Below are positions 19,726 through 28,995 of a stretch of 64,000 nt of DNA, one piece after another. Each line of letters opens with the position of its first letter. Positions within the stretch are counted from its first letter, which is position 1. The DNA lies in contig CACDEB010000002.1 of assembly GCA_902551755.1 (NCBI GenBank), forward strand, positions 235,129 through 299,128, in the 5' to 3' direction. The notes beneath the pieces are model-generated. The model made no database searches and was not told the DNA's origin. It saw only the letters and a program-made list of their open reading frames with translations. This DNA comes from an uncultured Pelagibacteraceae bacterium. GTDB lineage: Bacteria > Pseudomonadota > Alphaproteobacteria > Pelagibacterales > Pelagibacteraceae. The position numbers were made by a program, and so were the translations under genes.

Positions 19726-21160
19726 TCCAAAACTAAAAGAGGAATGTGGTGTTTTTGGTATAAGTGACAATCAAGACGCATCAACACTTTCTACACTTGG
19801 TTTACATGCTTTACAACATAGAGGACAGGAGGGTTGTGGAGTCGTAACCTTTGATGGAAAGAAGTATCACTCAGAAAAAAGATTTGGATTAGTCGGTGAT
19901 AGTTTTAATAAAGAAGAAGTTTTAAAATCTTTACCAGGTAGTTTTGCTATTGCTCACAATAGATATAGTACCACTGGAGGTACAACATTAAGGAACATTC
20001 AACCTTTTTACGCAGACACTAACACTGGAGGAATTGGAGTGGCTCATAACGGTAATCTTACAAATGCAATAACTCTTAGAAGAAAACTAGTTGAAGATGG
20101 TGCAATTTTTTATACTACGTCTGATACTGAAACAATCGTTCAGTTAATTGCAAGATCAAAAAGAGGAAAAGTTATAGATAAAATTATTGATGCTTTGTTT
20201 CAAATACAAGGAGGTTATGCTCTTGTAATGTTAGCAAGAGATTTGCTTATCGGGGTAAGAGACCCTTTTGGAATAAGACCTTTAGTTATAGGAAAACTAA
20301 AAGATTCTTATGTTTTTGCTTCCGAAACTTGTGCATTAGATATTATAGGGGCTAAATATATAAGAGATGTAGAAAATGGTGAAGTAGTTTATGTTGAAAA
20401 TAAAAAACTTATTAGTTTGAAACCGTTTCCATTAAAAAAAATTAGGCCGTGTGTTTTTGAATATATCTATTTTTCAAGACCAGATAGTATTTTAAATGGA
20501 AAATGTGCATATGAGTATAGAAAAAATTTTGGTGTAGAGCTTGCAAAAGAAACGAGCATTGATGCTGATTTAGTAGTTCCTGTTCCAGATTCAGGGAATG
20601 CTGCAGCTATTGGTTATAGCCAACATGAAAAAATTAATTTTGACCTCGGTTTAATAAGAAATCATTATGTGGGAAGAACTTTCATTGAACCAGCGCAAAA
20701 GATAAGAAGCCTTGGGGTCAGATTAAAGTTAAACGCAAATAAATCTACAATTAAAAACAAAAAAATTGTCTTGGTTGATGACTCTTTAGTAAGGGGAACG
20801 ACCTCACATAAAATAGTAAAAATGTTATATGACTTCGGAGCAAAAGAAGTGCATGTTAGAATTGCGTCACCTGAAATTAGATTTCCAGACTTCTATGGTG
20901 TTGATACACCCACAAAAAAAGAGCTTTTGGCGGCTAACAAAACTAATGAAGAGATTTGCAAATATATAGATGCAAAATCTCTTAAATTTTTAAGTGTTGA
21001 TGGTTTGTATAGAGCAATGGGTTATGAAAAAAGAAACTCAACTTACCCACAATTAACTGATCATTATTTTACAGGTGATTACCCTGTAAAATTAATTGAT
21101 GACTTAGGTGATAATAAAGTGACACAGTTGTCTTTATTAAGTACAAAGAGTAATAATTAA
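19679..21160 (+). CDS. purF: Amidophosphoribosyltransferase
   Basis: PurF makes 5-phosphoribosylamine from PRPP and glutamine, the first committed step of purine synthesis. The 493-residue protein is a class II glutaminase with the nucleophile Cys23 in EECGVFG, GLHALQHRGQEG, and the PRPP motif IVLVDDSLVRGTTS near residues 362-375. The first 22 residues would be a cleaved propeptide; they are Lys/Phe-rich and encoded inside cvpA. No later start codon precedes Cys23, so the 47 base overlap is forced. Confidence 0.96.
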   Translation: MKKITKILKKRFKNFNPKLKEECGVFGISDNQDASTLSTLGLHALQHRGQEGCGVVTFDGKKYHSEKRFGLVGDSFNKEEVLKSLPGSFAIAHNRYSTTGGTTLRNIQPFYADTNTGGIGVAHNGNLTNAITLRRKLVEDGAIFYTTSDTETIVQLIARSKRGKVIDKIIDALFQIQGGYALVMLARDLLIGVRDPFGIRPLVIGKLKDSYVFASETCALDIIGAKYIRDVENGEVVYVENKKLISLKPFPLKKIRPCVFEYIYFSRPDSILNGKCAYEYRKNFGVELAKETSIDADLVVPVPDSGNAAAIGYSQHEKINFDLGLIRNHYVGRTFIEPAQKIRSLGVRLKLNANKSTIKNKKIVLVDDSLVRGTTSHKIVKMLYDFGAKEVHVRIASPEIRFPDFYGVDTPTKKELLAANKTNEEICKYIDAKSLKFLSVDGLYRAMGYEKRNSTYPQLTDHYFTGDYPVKLIDDLGDNKVTQLSLLSTKSNN

Positions 21161-21162
21161 GT

Positions 21163-21720
21163 ATGAAAAAAGTAAACTTTACTGAAATGAAAAATGGGTC
21201 AAAAGAAGACTATCTTTTTTTAGATAAACTAGAAAAAGAATATGTTGGCGAAACAGCTGACAGAATATTAAGTTTTTTGTCTAGAATGACAACTACTTTA
21301 GAAGGTTATAAAATCACAAGGTTAGAGCATTCATTGCAGAGTGCTACTAGGGCTTTCAGAAATAATGAAAGTGAGGAGATGGTTGTTGCATGTCTGCTGC
21401 ATGATATTGGGGATGAATTAGCTCCTTTGAACCACTCAGAGTATGCAGCATCAGTATTAAAGCCTTATGTGTCTGAAAAAACTCATTGGATAATTGAAAA
21501 ACATGGTGAATTTCAAATGTATTATTACGCTCATCATCTTGGAGCTGACCGATTTAAAAGAGAAAAATATAAAGATCACAAGTACTATCAAGATACAATA
21601 AATTTTTGTGAAAAATATGATCAATGTTCGTTTGATCCAGAATATAAAAGCATGAATTTAGAGGAATTTGCACCAATGGTGAAAAGAATATTTGCTAGGA
21701 AACCATATTCATCACTTTAA
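21163..21720 (+). CDS. HD-domain protein with a PhnZ-like diiron-oxygenase pattern
   Basis: The 185-residue protein has an HD-domain metal set: His56 (RLEHSLQSA), His80-Asp81 (LLHDIGD), His91 (NHSEYAA), His114 (EKHGEF) and Asp153. This six-ligand order, plus Tyr27 and Glu30 in YVGE, matches the pattern of mixed-valence diiron oxygenases of the PhnZ/TmpB type, which oxidise organophosphonates, better than hydrolytic HD phosphatases. Ligand spacing 24, 11, 23 resembles PhnZ (24, 22, 24) except for one gap. No phosphonate genes are nearby: purF lies upstream and gshA downstream. Substrate unknown; the oxygenase call is inference. Confidence 0.72.
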   Translation: MKKVNFTEMKNGSKEDYLFLDKLEKEYVGETADRILSFLSRMTTTLEGYKITRLEHSLQSATRAFRNNESEEMVVACLLHDIGDELAPLNHSEYAASVLKPYVSEKTHWIIEKHGEFQMYYYAHHLGADRFKREKYKDHKYYQDTINFCEKYDQCSFDPEYKSMNLEEFAPMVKRIFARKPYSSL

Positions 21721-21741
21721 AAAACTTTGTTTTCGAAAAAA

Positions 21742-23037
21742 ATGTTTGTCAAAAAAGAATGGATCATTGAATATTTCAAGTCTGGAATAAAAAATAATAG
21801 AAATTTTAAGATTGGTGTAGAGCATGAAAAATTTTTATTCAATAAAAATAACAATAAAAGAATTGACTATTTAAAGATCAAAGAAATGTTTTCAGCTTTA
21901 ATGGAATTTGGATGGAATCCTGTTTTCGAGAAAGAAAATATTGTTGCTTTAAATAAAGGTGGAAGAAATATTACTTTAGAACCAGGTAATCAAATTGAAT
22001 TATCTGGCGATAAGTTAAATAATATGCATGAAGCATGCGCAGAGTCACAAAATTATTTATTTGAACTAAAACAAGTAACAAAAAAATTAAATATGAATAT
22101 AGTTAGCGCAGGATTTGATCCCATATCAAAATTAAAAGAAATTCCCAATAATCCAAAAGAAAGATATAAACTAATGACGCAAGATATGCCTTTAGGTGGT
22201 GAGTTAAGTTTAGATATGATGTATCGAACATGTGGAACCCAACTTAATATAGATTTTAGTTCTGAAGAAGATTTTGTTAAGAAGTTTAAGATAGTTAATT
22301 CTATAGTCCCTATTGCAATCTCCCTTTTTGCTAATTCCTCAATTGTTGAAAAAAAAAATAGCAACTATTTATCTTATAGATCTAAAGTTTGGCAAAGTAC
22401 TTCAAGAGCTGGATTACCCAAATTGTTTTTGGAAAATTTAAATTTTGAAAAATATGCTGATTTTGTAATAAATTTTCCAATATTGTTTTTAAAGCATAAT
22501 GATCAATACATTTCTGGAAGAAAATATATTTTTAAAGATTTTATGGAAGGTAAAATCGATGAGATTGACAATAGACTTCCAACGGAAGAAGATTTAGCAA
22601 TTCATTTGAGTACAATTTTTACTGAGAATAGACTTAAAAAATATATTGAGATAAGATCTATGGATTCATGTGGCTGGGAATGTTTGTGTGCAGGACCCGC
22701 TTTTAATATAGGTATGCTTTACGGAAATTTAGATGAAGCTCATGAGTTAGTTTCTAAATGGGATAAAGATAAAATAATTAATGCTTATTTGGAGGCTCCA
22801 AAAAAAGGGTTTAATACACAATTAATGGGTAAAGATCTATATTATTGGTCTTCCGTCCTACTTAACTTGGCTAGAAAAGGTTTAGAAAATAGAGATATTT
22901 TAAATAAAAAGGGAATTAACGAAACAGTCTTCTTGAACCACTTACAAAAAGTAATTGATAATAAGATAACAAACGCGGATCATATGATTAGCAAATTTTC
23001 AAAAAATGAAAATTTAGATGAATTATATGACAAATAA
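21742..23037 (+). CDS. gshA: Glutamate-cysteine ligase (plant/alphaproteobacterial type)
   Basis: This enzyme joins glutamate and cysteine with ATP, the first step of glutathione synthesis. The protein (431 residues from ATG 21742; a TTG at 21727 would add five) has KIGVEHEKFLF near residues 22-32, GRNITLEPGNQIELSG near 80-95, and MYRTCGTQLNIDFS near 160, all features of the GCS2/plant-like GCL class. The ATG start fits family length. gshB follows with an 11 base overlap, and the HD-domain gene precedes by 21 bases. Confidence 0.92.
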   Translation: MFVKKEWIIEYFKSGIKNNRNFKIGVEHEKFLFNKNNNKRIDYLKIKEMFSALMEFGWNPVFEKENIVALNKGGRNITLEPGNQIELSGDKLNNMHEACAESQNYLFELKQVTKKLNMNIVSAGFDPISKLKEIPNNPKERYKLMTQDMPLGGELSLDMMYRTCGTQLNIDFSSEEDFVKKFKIVNSIVPIAISLFANSSIVEKKNSNYLSYRSKVWQSTSRAGLPKLFLENLNFEKYADFVINFPILFLKHNDQYISGRKYIFKDFMEGKIDEIDNRLPTEEDLAIHLSTIFTENRLKKYIEIRSMDSCGWECLCAGPAFNIGMLYGNLDEAHELVSKWDKDKIINAYLEAPKKGFNTQLMGKDLYYWSSVLLNLARKGLENRDILNKKGINETVFLNHLQKVIDNKITNADHMISKFSKNENLDELYDK

Positions 23038-23953
23038 AATTGTTGCTATTCAAGGAGATATTCCTTCCAAGTTAAATCCTGAAACAGATACTAGTATTTT
23101 TTTAGCTAATGAAATTCAAAATAAAAGGTATAAAATTTTCTATTACGAACCAAAAAATCTTTCAATTATTAATTCTAAAGTGGTAGCTCAAGGATATTTC
23201 GTAACTATTAATTATAATAAAAAAAAATTCTTTAAAATTTTAAAAAAAAAGACTCTCGAGCTTGTAAAATGTAAGTTTATTCTCATTCGTCAGAATCCAC
23301 CGTTTAATCTTGAGTATATCTCAACAACTTTTATTTTAGACTTAATAAAAACTAAGGTTAAAATAATAAATGATCCAACATCTATTAGAAGTATTTCTGA
23401 AAAATTATACTCATCTAGGTATCAAAAATATATGCCCATCACTATATTTACTCAAAACATTAATGAAATTAAGGCTTTTTTTAAAAAAAACAAAAAGGTA
23501 ATCGTAAAACCTATTCATGGTTACGGTGGAAATGATATTCATTTATTAACCAGATTTAAATCAAATCTAATCAAAAGATTTATTCAAAAAAATGGTCATA
23601 TTATGTGTCAAAAATTTCTTCCAAAAATAAGTAACGGAGACAAAAGAGTTTTTGTTATAAACGGGAAATTATGTGGTGTTATTTCAAGAATTCCAAAAAA
23701 AGGATCATTTTTAAGCAATATGAGTAAGGGTGCGAAAGTAATTAATGCAAAGTTAACTAAAGTAGAAAAGAAAATTTCAAATTTAATCGCTAAAGATTTA
23801 AAAAAAGAAAACATTTTTTTTGCTGGAATTGACTTTATTGATCAAAAGCTTAATGGTGATATAAATGTTACATCCCCTACAGGAATAAAAACTTACTATG
23901 ATCTATCAGGTAAAAATCTAGCAAAAACTTTTTGGAAAGAACTTGGAGCATGA
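23027..23953 (+). CDS. gshB: Glutathione synthetase
   Basis: GshB adds glycine to gamma-glutamylcysteine with ATP. The 308-residue protein has the ATP-grasp fold: FILIRQNPPFNLEY near residues 83-96, VIVKPIHGYGGNDIHLL near 161-177, and the terminal NVTSPTGIKTYYDLSG. An earlier in-frame ATG (23018) would add MNY; the second ATG at 23027 aligns better with the family start. It is embedded in a gshA-gshB-transporter run with overlapping ends. The use of glycine links it to the glycine economy of this organism. Confidence 0.93.
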   Translation: MTNKIVAIQGDIPSKLNPETDTSIFLANEIQNKRYKIFYYEPKNLSIINSKVVAQGYFVTINYNKKKFFKILKKKTLELVKCKFILIRQNPPFNLEYISTTFILDLIKTKVKIINDPTSIRSISEKLYSSRYQKYMPITIFTQNINEIKAFFKKNKKVIVKPIHGYGGNDIHLLTRFKSNLIKRFIQKNGHIMCQKFLPKISNGDKRVFVINGKLCGVISRIPKKGSFLSNMSKGAKVINAKLTKVEKKISNLIAKDLKKENIFFAGIDFIDQKLNGDINVTSPTGIKTYYDLSGKNLAKTFWKELGA

Positions 23954-24810
23954 ATAGTTTAACTGACCAAAAAAAAGGGTCTTTGATGGCTTTTGTGGCA
24001 GTGATGTTTATAACGCCAGACTCTTTATTTATTAGACTATCTAATGTTGAGACTTGGAGTTTAGTTTTTTATAGAGGTATCATACCTTTTGTTATAGTTT
24101 TTATTGGAATGCTTTTGATTTATAGATTAAAATTTTTTAATTTATTAAGATCAAATGGCTATTATGGTTTCGCCTATGTTTTAACATTTTCAGTTACCAA
24201 CATTGCTTTTGTTGTTTCGATCCAAAATACAAATGTTGCTAATACTTTGATAATGATTGCTACAGCACCAATGTTATCTGCCATTCTTGGGTCATTTTTC
24301 CTAAAAGAAAATCCTGATAAAAAAACTTGGGTAGCAATTTTTATAACTTTTTTTGCTGCACTGTATATTTTTTACGACTCAATCAAGTTAGGAAATTTTT
24401 TTGGTGATATTTTGGGATTTGTTGCTGCCATGGGTCTAGCAGTGGGTGCTGTCATAATTAGATCAGCAAAAAAATTAAACCTTGTTCCCTCTGCAGTGGT
24501 TGGAAAATTGATCATAGCTCTTTTTGCAATGCTTTTTGTAAAAGATTATTCTCTGAATAATAACGATATTTATATTGTTCCTTTAATGTGTGTAATGTGT
24601 GTGGCTATACCTTTCGTTCTTGTTACTATAGCACCTAGGTTTATAACAGCAGCAGAGGTAAACTTATTTTTCTTGTTAGAAACTATAATAGGTCCGATTT
24701 GGGTCTGGCTAATTATTAAAGAACAGCCTACCCCTGAAACAATCGTAGGAGGTGCTATAATTGTATTAACGATAGCCACCCACTCTTTCTTAAAATTAAA
24801 AAAGTCATAA
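23950..24810 (+). CDS. DMT-superfamily (EamA) permease
   Basis: The 286-residue protein has about ten hydrophobic segments in two EamA repeats (about residues 10-140 and 150-284), with the usual AEVNLFFLLETIIGPIWVWL near the second repeat. The start ATG at 23950 overlaps the gshB stop by 4 bases; a TTG six codons earlier is less likely. Members export or import small metabolites such as amino acids. The tight link to gshAB suggests a thiol, glutathione precursor or cysteine-related substrate, but that is inference. Confidence 0.88.
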   Translation: MNSLTDQKKGSLMAFVAVMFITPDSLFIRLSNVETWSLVFYRGIIPFVIVFIGMLLIYRLKFFNLLRSNGYYGFAYVLTFSVTNIAFVVSIQNTNVANTLIMIATAPMLSAILGSFFLKENPDKKTWVAIFITFFAALYIFYDSIKLGNFFGDILGFVAAMGLAVGAVIIRSAKKLNLVPSAVVGKLIIALFAMLFVKDYSLNNNDIYIVPLMCVMCVAIPFVLVTIAPRFITAAEVNLFFLLETIIGPIWVWLIIKEQPTPETIVGGAIIVLTIATHSFLKLKKS

Positions 24811-24820
24811 GTTCGTCATA

Positions 24821-24855
24821 ATAATTTCTTGATTTAGTCTCAAATCAGAAATAAT
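24821..24855. repeat. Imperfect hairpin between transporter genes
   Basis: Arms 24821-24835 and 24842-24855 pair over about 13 positions with one bulged T and one A-A mismatch, around a 6 base loop. No T-run follows, so a simple intrinsic terminator is not supported; it could be a weak terminator, processing site or operator between the DMT and MFS genes. Confidence 0.35.
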
Positions 24856-24868
24856 AAGCTGCCAGTTT

Positions 24869-26146
24869 ATGAATAAAGTATTTAAAAATTCTTGGGCATT
24901 ATTTTTGGGTATGGGTGCGATCATGCTAGCCTACGGTTATCAAAATGCTTTATTGGGAGTTAGAGCAGTTATTGAAGAATTTAGTCTTGCTTCGACTGGA
25001 TTTATGATGTCTGGTTATTTTGTTGGTTACTTTTTAGGTGCCAGAACTGTTCCTTCAGTAATATCAGGTGTTGGTCATATAAGAGTATTTGCAGCTTTTG
25101 CTTCTGTAGCTTCACTTGCAATACTAGTTCACTCAGTTTTTGTAAATCCCTTAACCTGGTTCTTTTTAAGAGTAATTACAGGATACTCAATGGTTTCAAT
25201 CTATACAATTGCTGAGAGTTGGTTGAATGATAGATCAAGTAATAAAAACAGAGGTAAAGTTTTATCTATTTATATGATTATTTTATATGGATCTATGGGG
25301 TCAGGTATGTTTTTGTTAAATTTTAGCAGTCCTGAAAATTTTCAGCCTTTTATTTTAATTTCTGTTTTGATGTCATTAGCACTCCTGCCAATTCTGTTGA
25401 CTAAAAGAAAACCGCCCACTTTCAAGAAAATTAAAAGTATGAGTTTGAAAGAATTATATTCGTCATCACCTCTTGGAATGGTAAGCTCTGTTCTTTACGG
25501 AACAATTCAATCAGCATTGTTTACCTTATTAGCAGTTTATGCAGCTGCAATGAATTTTAGTATATTTGATATATCTTTAGTTACTTTTATGTTGGCAATT
25601 TCAGGTGCAATCTCTCAGTATCCTGTGGGCTACATTTCAGATAAATTTGATAGAAGGAAAGTTATTATTTATTCAACTTTCGGAGCTGCATTATTTGCTT
25701 TCTTTGCAATCTTTTCAGTTGGTACAATGTATTTACCAGAAGGGCTAGGATCTTCAAAGTTATGGTTTTATATTTTTTTAATAGCTTTTTCTGTTTGTAG
25801 CTTACCAATGTTTTCTTTAATACTTGCACATACCAATGACTTTATAACTAGAGATAAGTTTGTTGCTGCAGGAGCAGGTTTGCAATTTGCCTTTGGTTTA
25901 GGAGCGATTAGTGGACCATTTTTATGTTCTTTGCTTATGGATTTAGTCGGTAATAATGGATTTTTTGTATTTCTTATTATATTCCACTGTTTAATAGGTG
26001 TTTTTGCGGTTTATAGAATGAAAATTAGACCATCTGAGGAAAATCCTGACTCACAGTTTGTTGCTGTTCCTACTACGATTACTCCTGTTGGAATGGAGTT
26101 AAACCCTACAACGGAGCCCATTGAGGAGCCAGAAAAAATAAAATAA
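24869..26146 (+). CDS. MFS transporter (YcaD-like)
   Basis: The 425-residue protein has 12 predicted membrane segments. Motifs are of the major facilitator type: GYFLGARTVPSVISGVGHIRVF after TM2, and PVGYISDKFDRRKVIIYSTF in the second half (motif A: DKFDRRK). TIAESWLNDRSSNKNRGKVLSIYM is typical of the YcaD/MFS subgroup. The C-terminal tail of about 40 residues is soluble, Pro/Glu-rich. Substrate unknown. It sits 58 bases after the DMT gene. Confidence 0.85.
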   Translation: MNKVFKNSWALFLGMGAIMLAYGYQNALLGVRAVIEEFSLASTGFMMSGYFVGYFLGARTVPSVISGVGHIRVFAAFASVASLAILVHSVFVNPLTWFFLRVITGYSMVSIYTIAESWLNDRSSNKNRGKVLSIYMIILYGSMGSGMFLLNFSSPENFQPFILISVLMSLALLPILLTKRKPPTFKKIKSMSLKELYSSSPLGMVSSVLYGTIQSALFTLLAVYAAAMNFSIFDISLVTFMLAISGAISQYPVGYISDKFDRRKVIIYSTFGAALFAFFAIFSVGTMYLPEGLGSSKLWFYIFLIAFSVCSLPMFSLILAHTNDFITRDKFVAAGAGLQFAFGLGAISGPFLCSLLMDLVGNNGFFVFLIIFHCLIGVFAVYRMKIRPSEENPDSQFVAVPTTITPVGMELNPTTEPIEEPEKIK

Positions 26147-26241
26147 TTAATTCTATTGAAAGTTGTAACTCAAATTAAACAATAAAATAAATTTGATCTT
26201 GTTGAATTTAATTTTATTTGCTTAAATACGCCCCAAAAAAA

Positions 26242-26976
26242 ATGCCTAAAAGAAAAAAAAGAAAAAAAATTGAACACAGTGCGTTTTCAAAGCTCGCAAG
26301 TTTTACTTCAAGTGCAATAAAAGAATACAAAAATAATCAAAAACTTAAGCAACAACAATTAGAAAAAGATTTAAAAAAACAGGAATTTAGTAAACTTAGT
26401 TTAGAAAAAAAAGAATTACGAGCTAAAGAAGATAATTTTAGAAAACAAGAAGAAAAATTACAGATAAAATTTGAAAACTTAAAACTTAAAGAAAGAGAAT
26501 TAGAATTAAAAGACAATGAATTAAAAACTAAAGAAAATTCATTAAAAGAAAAAGAATTAAATCTAAAATTTAAAAGTGAAGAGCAAAAAAATAAAGATTT
26601 AGAACTTAAAAAGAAAGAAAAAGAACTTCAAATAAGATCTGATGAACAAAATCGTAAAGATATTGATTTAAAAGTAAGAGAGGACGAGCAAAAAGAAAAA
26701 GAATTAAAAGAAACAAGAAGAAAAAGAAGAGAACAAAAAATTAGAGATCAAAAAGAGCAAGAGCAAAGAAATATTGAAGCACTTAGATTAAAAGAATGGG
26801 AAGAAAAATTTGATCGTGAACAAAAAGCTAAAGAAGAACAAGAAAAATTAAAAGAACAAAGATTGAGAATGAGAGAAAGTAATAAAAAAAGTAATGATGC
26901 AAGCTACTCTGATAACAGTGATGAAGTTACTCAGCAGTTAGAAGCTCTTGATGTTGAAAATTCTTCTAAGAATTAA
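26242..26976 (+). CDS. Charged coiled-coil protein of unknown function
   Basis: The 244-residue protein starts MPKRKKRKKIEHSAFSK, a very basic head, followed by about 170 residues dominated by Lys, Glu, Leu, Gln and Arg with imperfect repeats of the KEREL/KEKEL type (about residues 50-215), then a Ser/Asn/Asp tail. There is no signal peptide or membrane segment, so it should be a long cytoplasmic coiled coil or single alpha helix. A TTG eight codons upstream (26218) is possible but ATG 26242 is preferred. Neighbours (MFS gene upstream, convergent amidinotransferase with no gap downstream) give no function. Confidence 0.65.
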   Translation: MPKRKKRKKIEHSAFSKLASFTSSAIKEYKNNQKLKQQQLEKDLKKQEFSKLSLEKKELRAKEDNFRKQEEKLQIKFENLKLKERELELKDNELKTKENSLKEKELNLKFKSEEQKNKDLELKKKEKELQIRSDEQNRKDIDLKVREDEQKEKELKETRRKRREQKIRDQKEQEQRNIEALRLKEWEEKFDREQKAKEEQEKLKEQRLRMRESNKKSNDASYSDNSDEVTQQLEALDVENSSKN

Positions 26977-28089
26977 TTATTGTTTCGGAAAATAATCTTT
27001 TAAATCACCTTCTCTATATACATCTGCAGTACAACAGTGAAGACCACCGCCAAAGGCGTAAGCATCTCTTAAATCTACTGGCACAACTTCTAAACCTAGT
27101 TTATCCAACTGATCAGCTTGGTAAACTTCACTTTTTTCAACACAAACTGTTTTTGGATCCAAAACGAGCACATTCATTGAAAGCCAAACTGAGGAATAGC
27201 ATAATGGAGGCGGAGTATTATGAGCTGGCTGAGCTGAGTCTAATATTTTCCATCCATTATTCTCAAAAAGTTTCCGCTGTGAAGCTGGTAGCTTTCTTTG
27301 AGGATTATTTATAATTATACCTTCTGTAACAGGAGTAAAAGTTGCATCGATGTGAATTGGATATGGATCGCCTGGAAAATTCACGGCATGAACTCTGTGA
27401 TTTTTAAAATGTCTTCTTAACCAATCAATTCCACTTAAGTTTGTAGTAAAACCATGTTGAACAATTAAATCCTTACCAAATCGTAATATATCTGCAGCGT
27501 CAAATAATGGTTCTTCTTCTGTGGTAACAAAAAATTTTTTTTCAGTCCACTCTAGTCTTTTTTTTACACCTATCTTGTCAGATAAATAATCTTTTCTATA
27601 ATCTGCATCTGTTAGTCGAGGTTTTGGAGCTGACTCATGTCTCATATTTTTATCTTGATCGTAATATTTTTTAAGTAGAGGTCTGTAATTTAAATATTCA
27701 AACCATCTACATCTATAACTCATCGTGGCTTCTAACATTTCGTTTCCAACTGTTAAAATTATATCTCTTGCAGGCATACAACCAAACATACTTTCAACTT
27801 CCCAATCTGGTGTAGAAATTTTTTGATTATGATTTAAAGGAACAGGTCTATCAACTTTAATTCCTCTTTTTTCTAATAAGGAAGCGAAGTCATTTAAAAG
27901 TTGATTAGCTTTATCAACTGTATCTTTTGTCCGTGGTCCGTACTGACCTTTCATATCTGAGTCTTCGGGAACTTTTGCATCTAAAGCTGGTTCTGGCGCT
28001 GGTATACAGCAACCGTCTGCTCTTCCAATAATCACATGCTTAAGCGGATCCCACTCATTCCAACTATTAACAATTTTTTTGTTTGTCAT
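26977..28089 (-). CDS. Glycine amidinotransferase-like enzyme (GATM family)
   Basis: The 370-residue protein resembles L-arginine:glycine amidinotransferase over its whole length: NSWNEWDPLKHVIIGRAD near the N-terminus, SMFGCMPARDIILTVGNE, LFDAADILRFG (catalytic Asp), PIHIDATFTPV (catalytic His), SMNVLVLDP, and AFGGGLHCCTADV with Cys352 as the expected nucleophile. The family moves an amidino group from arginine through a Cys adduct, giving ornithine and, with glycine, guanidinoacetate. The acceptor here is not proven. The next gene on the strand is a DMT permease with a 0 base gap, probably in one transcript. Confidence 0.86.
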   Translation of the reverse strand: MTNKKIVNSWNEWDPLKHVIIGRADGCCIPAPEPALDAKVPEDSDMKGQYGPRTKDTVDKANQLLNDFASLLEKRGIKVDRPVPLNHNQKISTPDWEVESMFGCMPARDIILTVGNEMLEATMSYRCRWFEYLNYRPLLKKYYDQDKNMRHESAPKPRLTDADYRKDYLSDKIGVKKRLEWTEKKFFVTTEEEPLFDAADILRFGKDLIVQHGFTTNLSGIDWLRRHFKNHRVHAVNFPGDPYPIHIDATFTPVTEGIIINNPQRKLPASQRKLFENNGWKILDSAQPAHNTPPPLCYSSVWLSMNVLVLDPKTVCVEKSEVYQADQLDKLGLEVVPVDLRDAYAFGGGLHCCTADVYREGDLKDYFPKQ

Positions 28090-28995
28090 TTAGTTTAATG
28101 CAATAAATCTTCTATTGTTTTTTATAATTAAACTATAATAAATTATTGAGATAAAAATTAAAAAGCCGCCTATAATTGTGTTATTAGTAGGAACTTCATT
28201 AATTCCTAATATTGGTAACCAAACCCAAAAAATTCCACCAATCACTTCAGTTAATGACAACAGTGTAAGTTCAGCAGCTGGTATCATTTTAGAACCTAAT
28301 GAATAAAGAATTAATCCTATACAAACTAATGTACCATGAACTGAAAACAAACCTTGATTACGACTTGTTGAAAGTAAGTTGCTGTCAGTCTCGACCAATA
28401 TAACAACGGATACTATCGCACAAATCAAACCTGCGATTGCAACTGTTGTAAATTTTGGAGTTTCAGGTCTCCATCTAAGTGATACTGAAAAAACTGAAAA
28501 ACCCACTGCTGATAGGATTCCAAACAAAAGACCAAAAAATGAACCTTTGTTAGTATTACCAAACGCTATAATTATTATTCCGATAGCAGCAATAATTATT
28601 GATATCCAAACATTAAATGAAATTCTTTCTTTTAAAAATAAGAAACCTAAAAATGCAGTAATGAAGGGCATAGCAGCCAAGCACAATAAAGTGATTGCAG
28701 CCGAAGTATTTGTTATTGACCAAATAAATGTGATCATAGCAATGCCCAGCCCAGTACTCCCAATTAAACCTGATATTCCAACTTTTTTATAATTCTTATA
28801 AAAAGAAAATCCCTCTTCAAAGAATAAATATAAATTTAGTATTAAAAAAATTGTAACACCTCTCCCAAGAAGATATTGCCACGGAACTAATTCTGGCTGA
28901 TCAATATGTCTTACAACTAAGGGTCCAAAAGACCACAGAATACCGGCTAACAGTACTACGGGGATAGCTACTTTCTCGTTTCTTAGCTCTAACAT
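28090..28995 (-). CDS. DMT-superfamily (EamA) permease
   Basis: The 301-residue protein has ten hydrophobic segments arranged in two EamA repeats, with the ends ITNTSAAITLLCLAAMPFI and PAAELTLLSLTEVIGGIFWV, the segments expected at each repeat. It ends one base before the amidinotransferase starts, so the pair is likely co-expressed; a guanidino compound or arginine/ornithine is a reasonable but unproven substrate. Confidence 0.87.
   Translation of the reverse strand: MLELRNEKVAIPVVLLAGILWSFGPLVVRHIDQPELVPWQYLLGRGVTIFLILNLYLFFEEGFSFYKNYKKVGISGLIGSTGLGIAMITFIWSITNTSAAITLLCLAAMPFITAFLGFLFLKERISFNVWISIIIAAIGIIIIAFGNTNKGSFFGLLFGILSAVGFSVFSVSLRWRPETPKFTTVAIAGLICAIVSVVILVETDSNLLSTSRNQGLFSVHGTLVCIGLILYSLGSKMIPAAELTLLSLTEVIGGIFWVWLPILGINEVPTNNTIIGGFLIFISIIYYSLIIKNNRRFIALN

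Noticed and set aside
26147..26241. Terminator hairpin in the gap before the coiled-coil gene
   Set aside because: The A/T-only partial palindrome has almost no GC pairs and no clear T-run; too weak to call.
28379..28792. Plus-strand frame of 137 codons
   Set aside because: It lies wholly inside the minus-strand DMT gene; the minus-strand protein has all family motifs.
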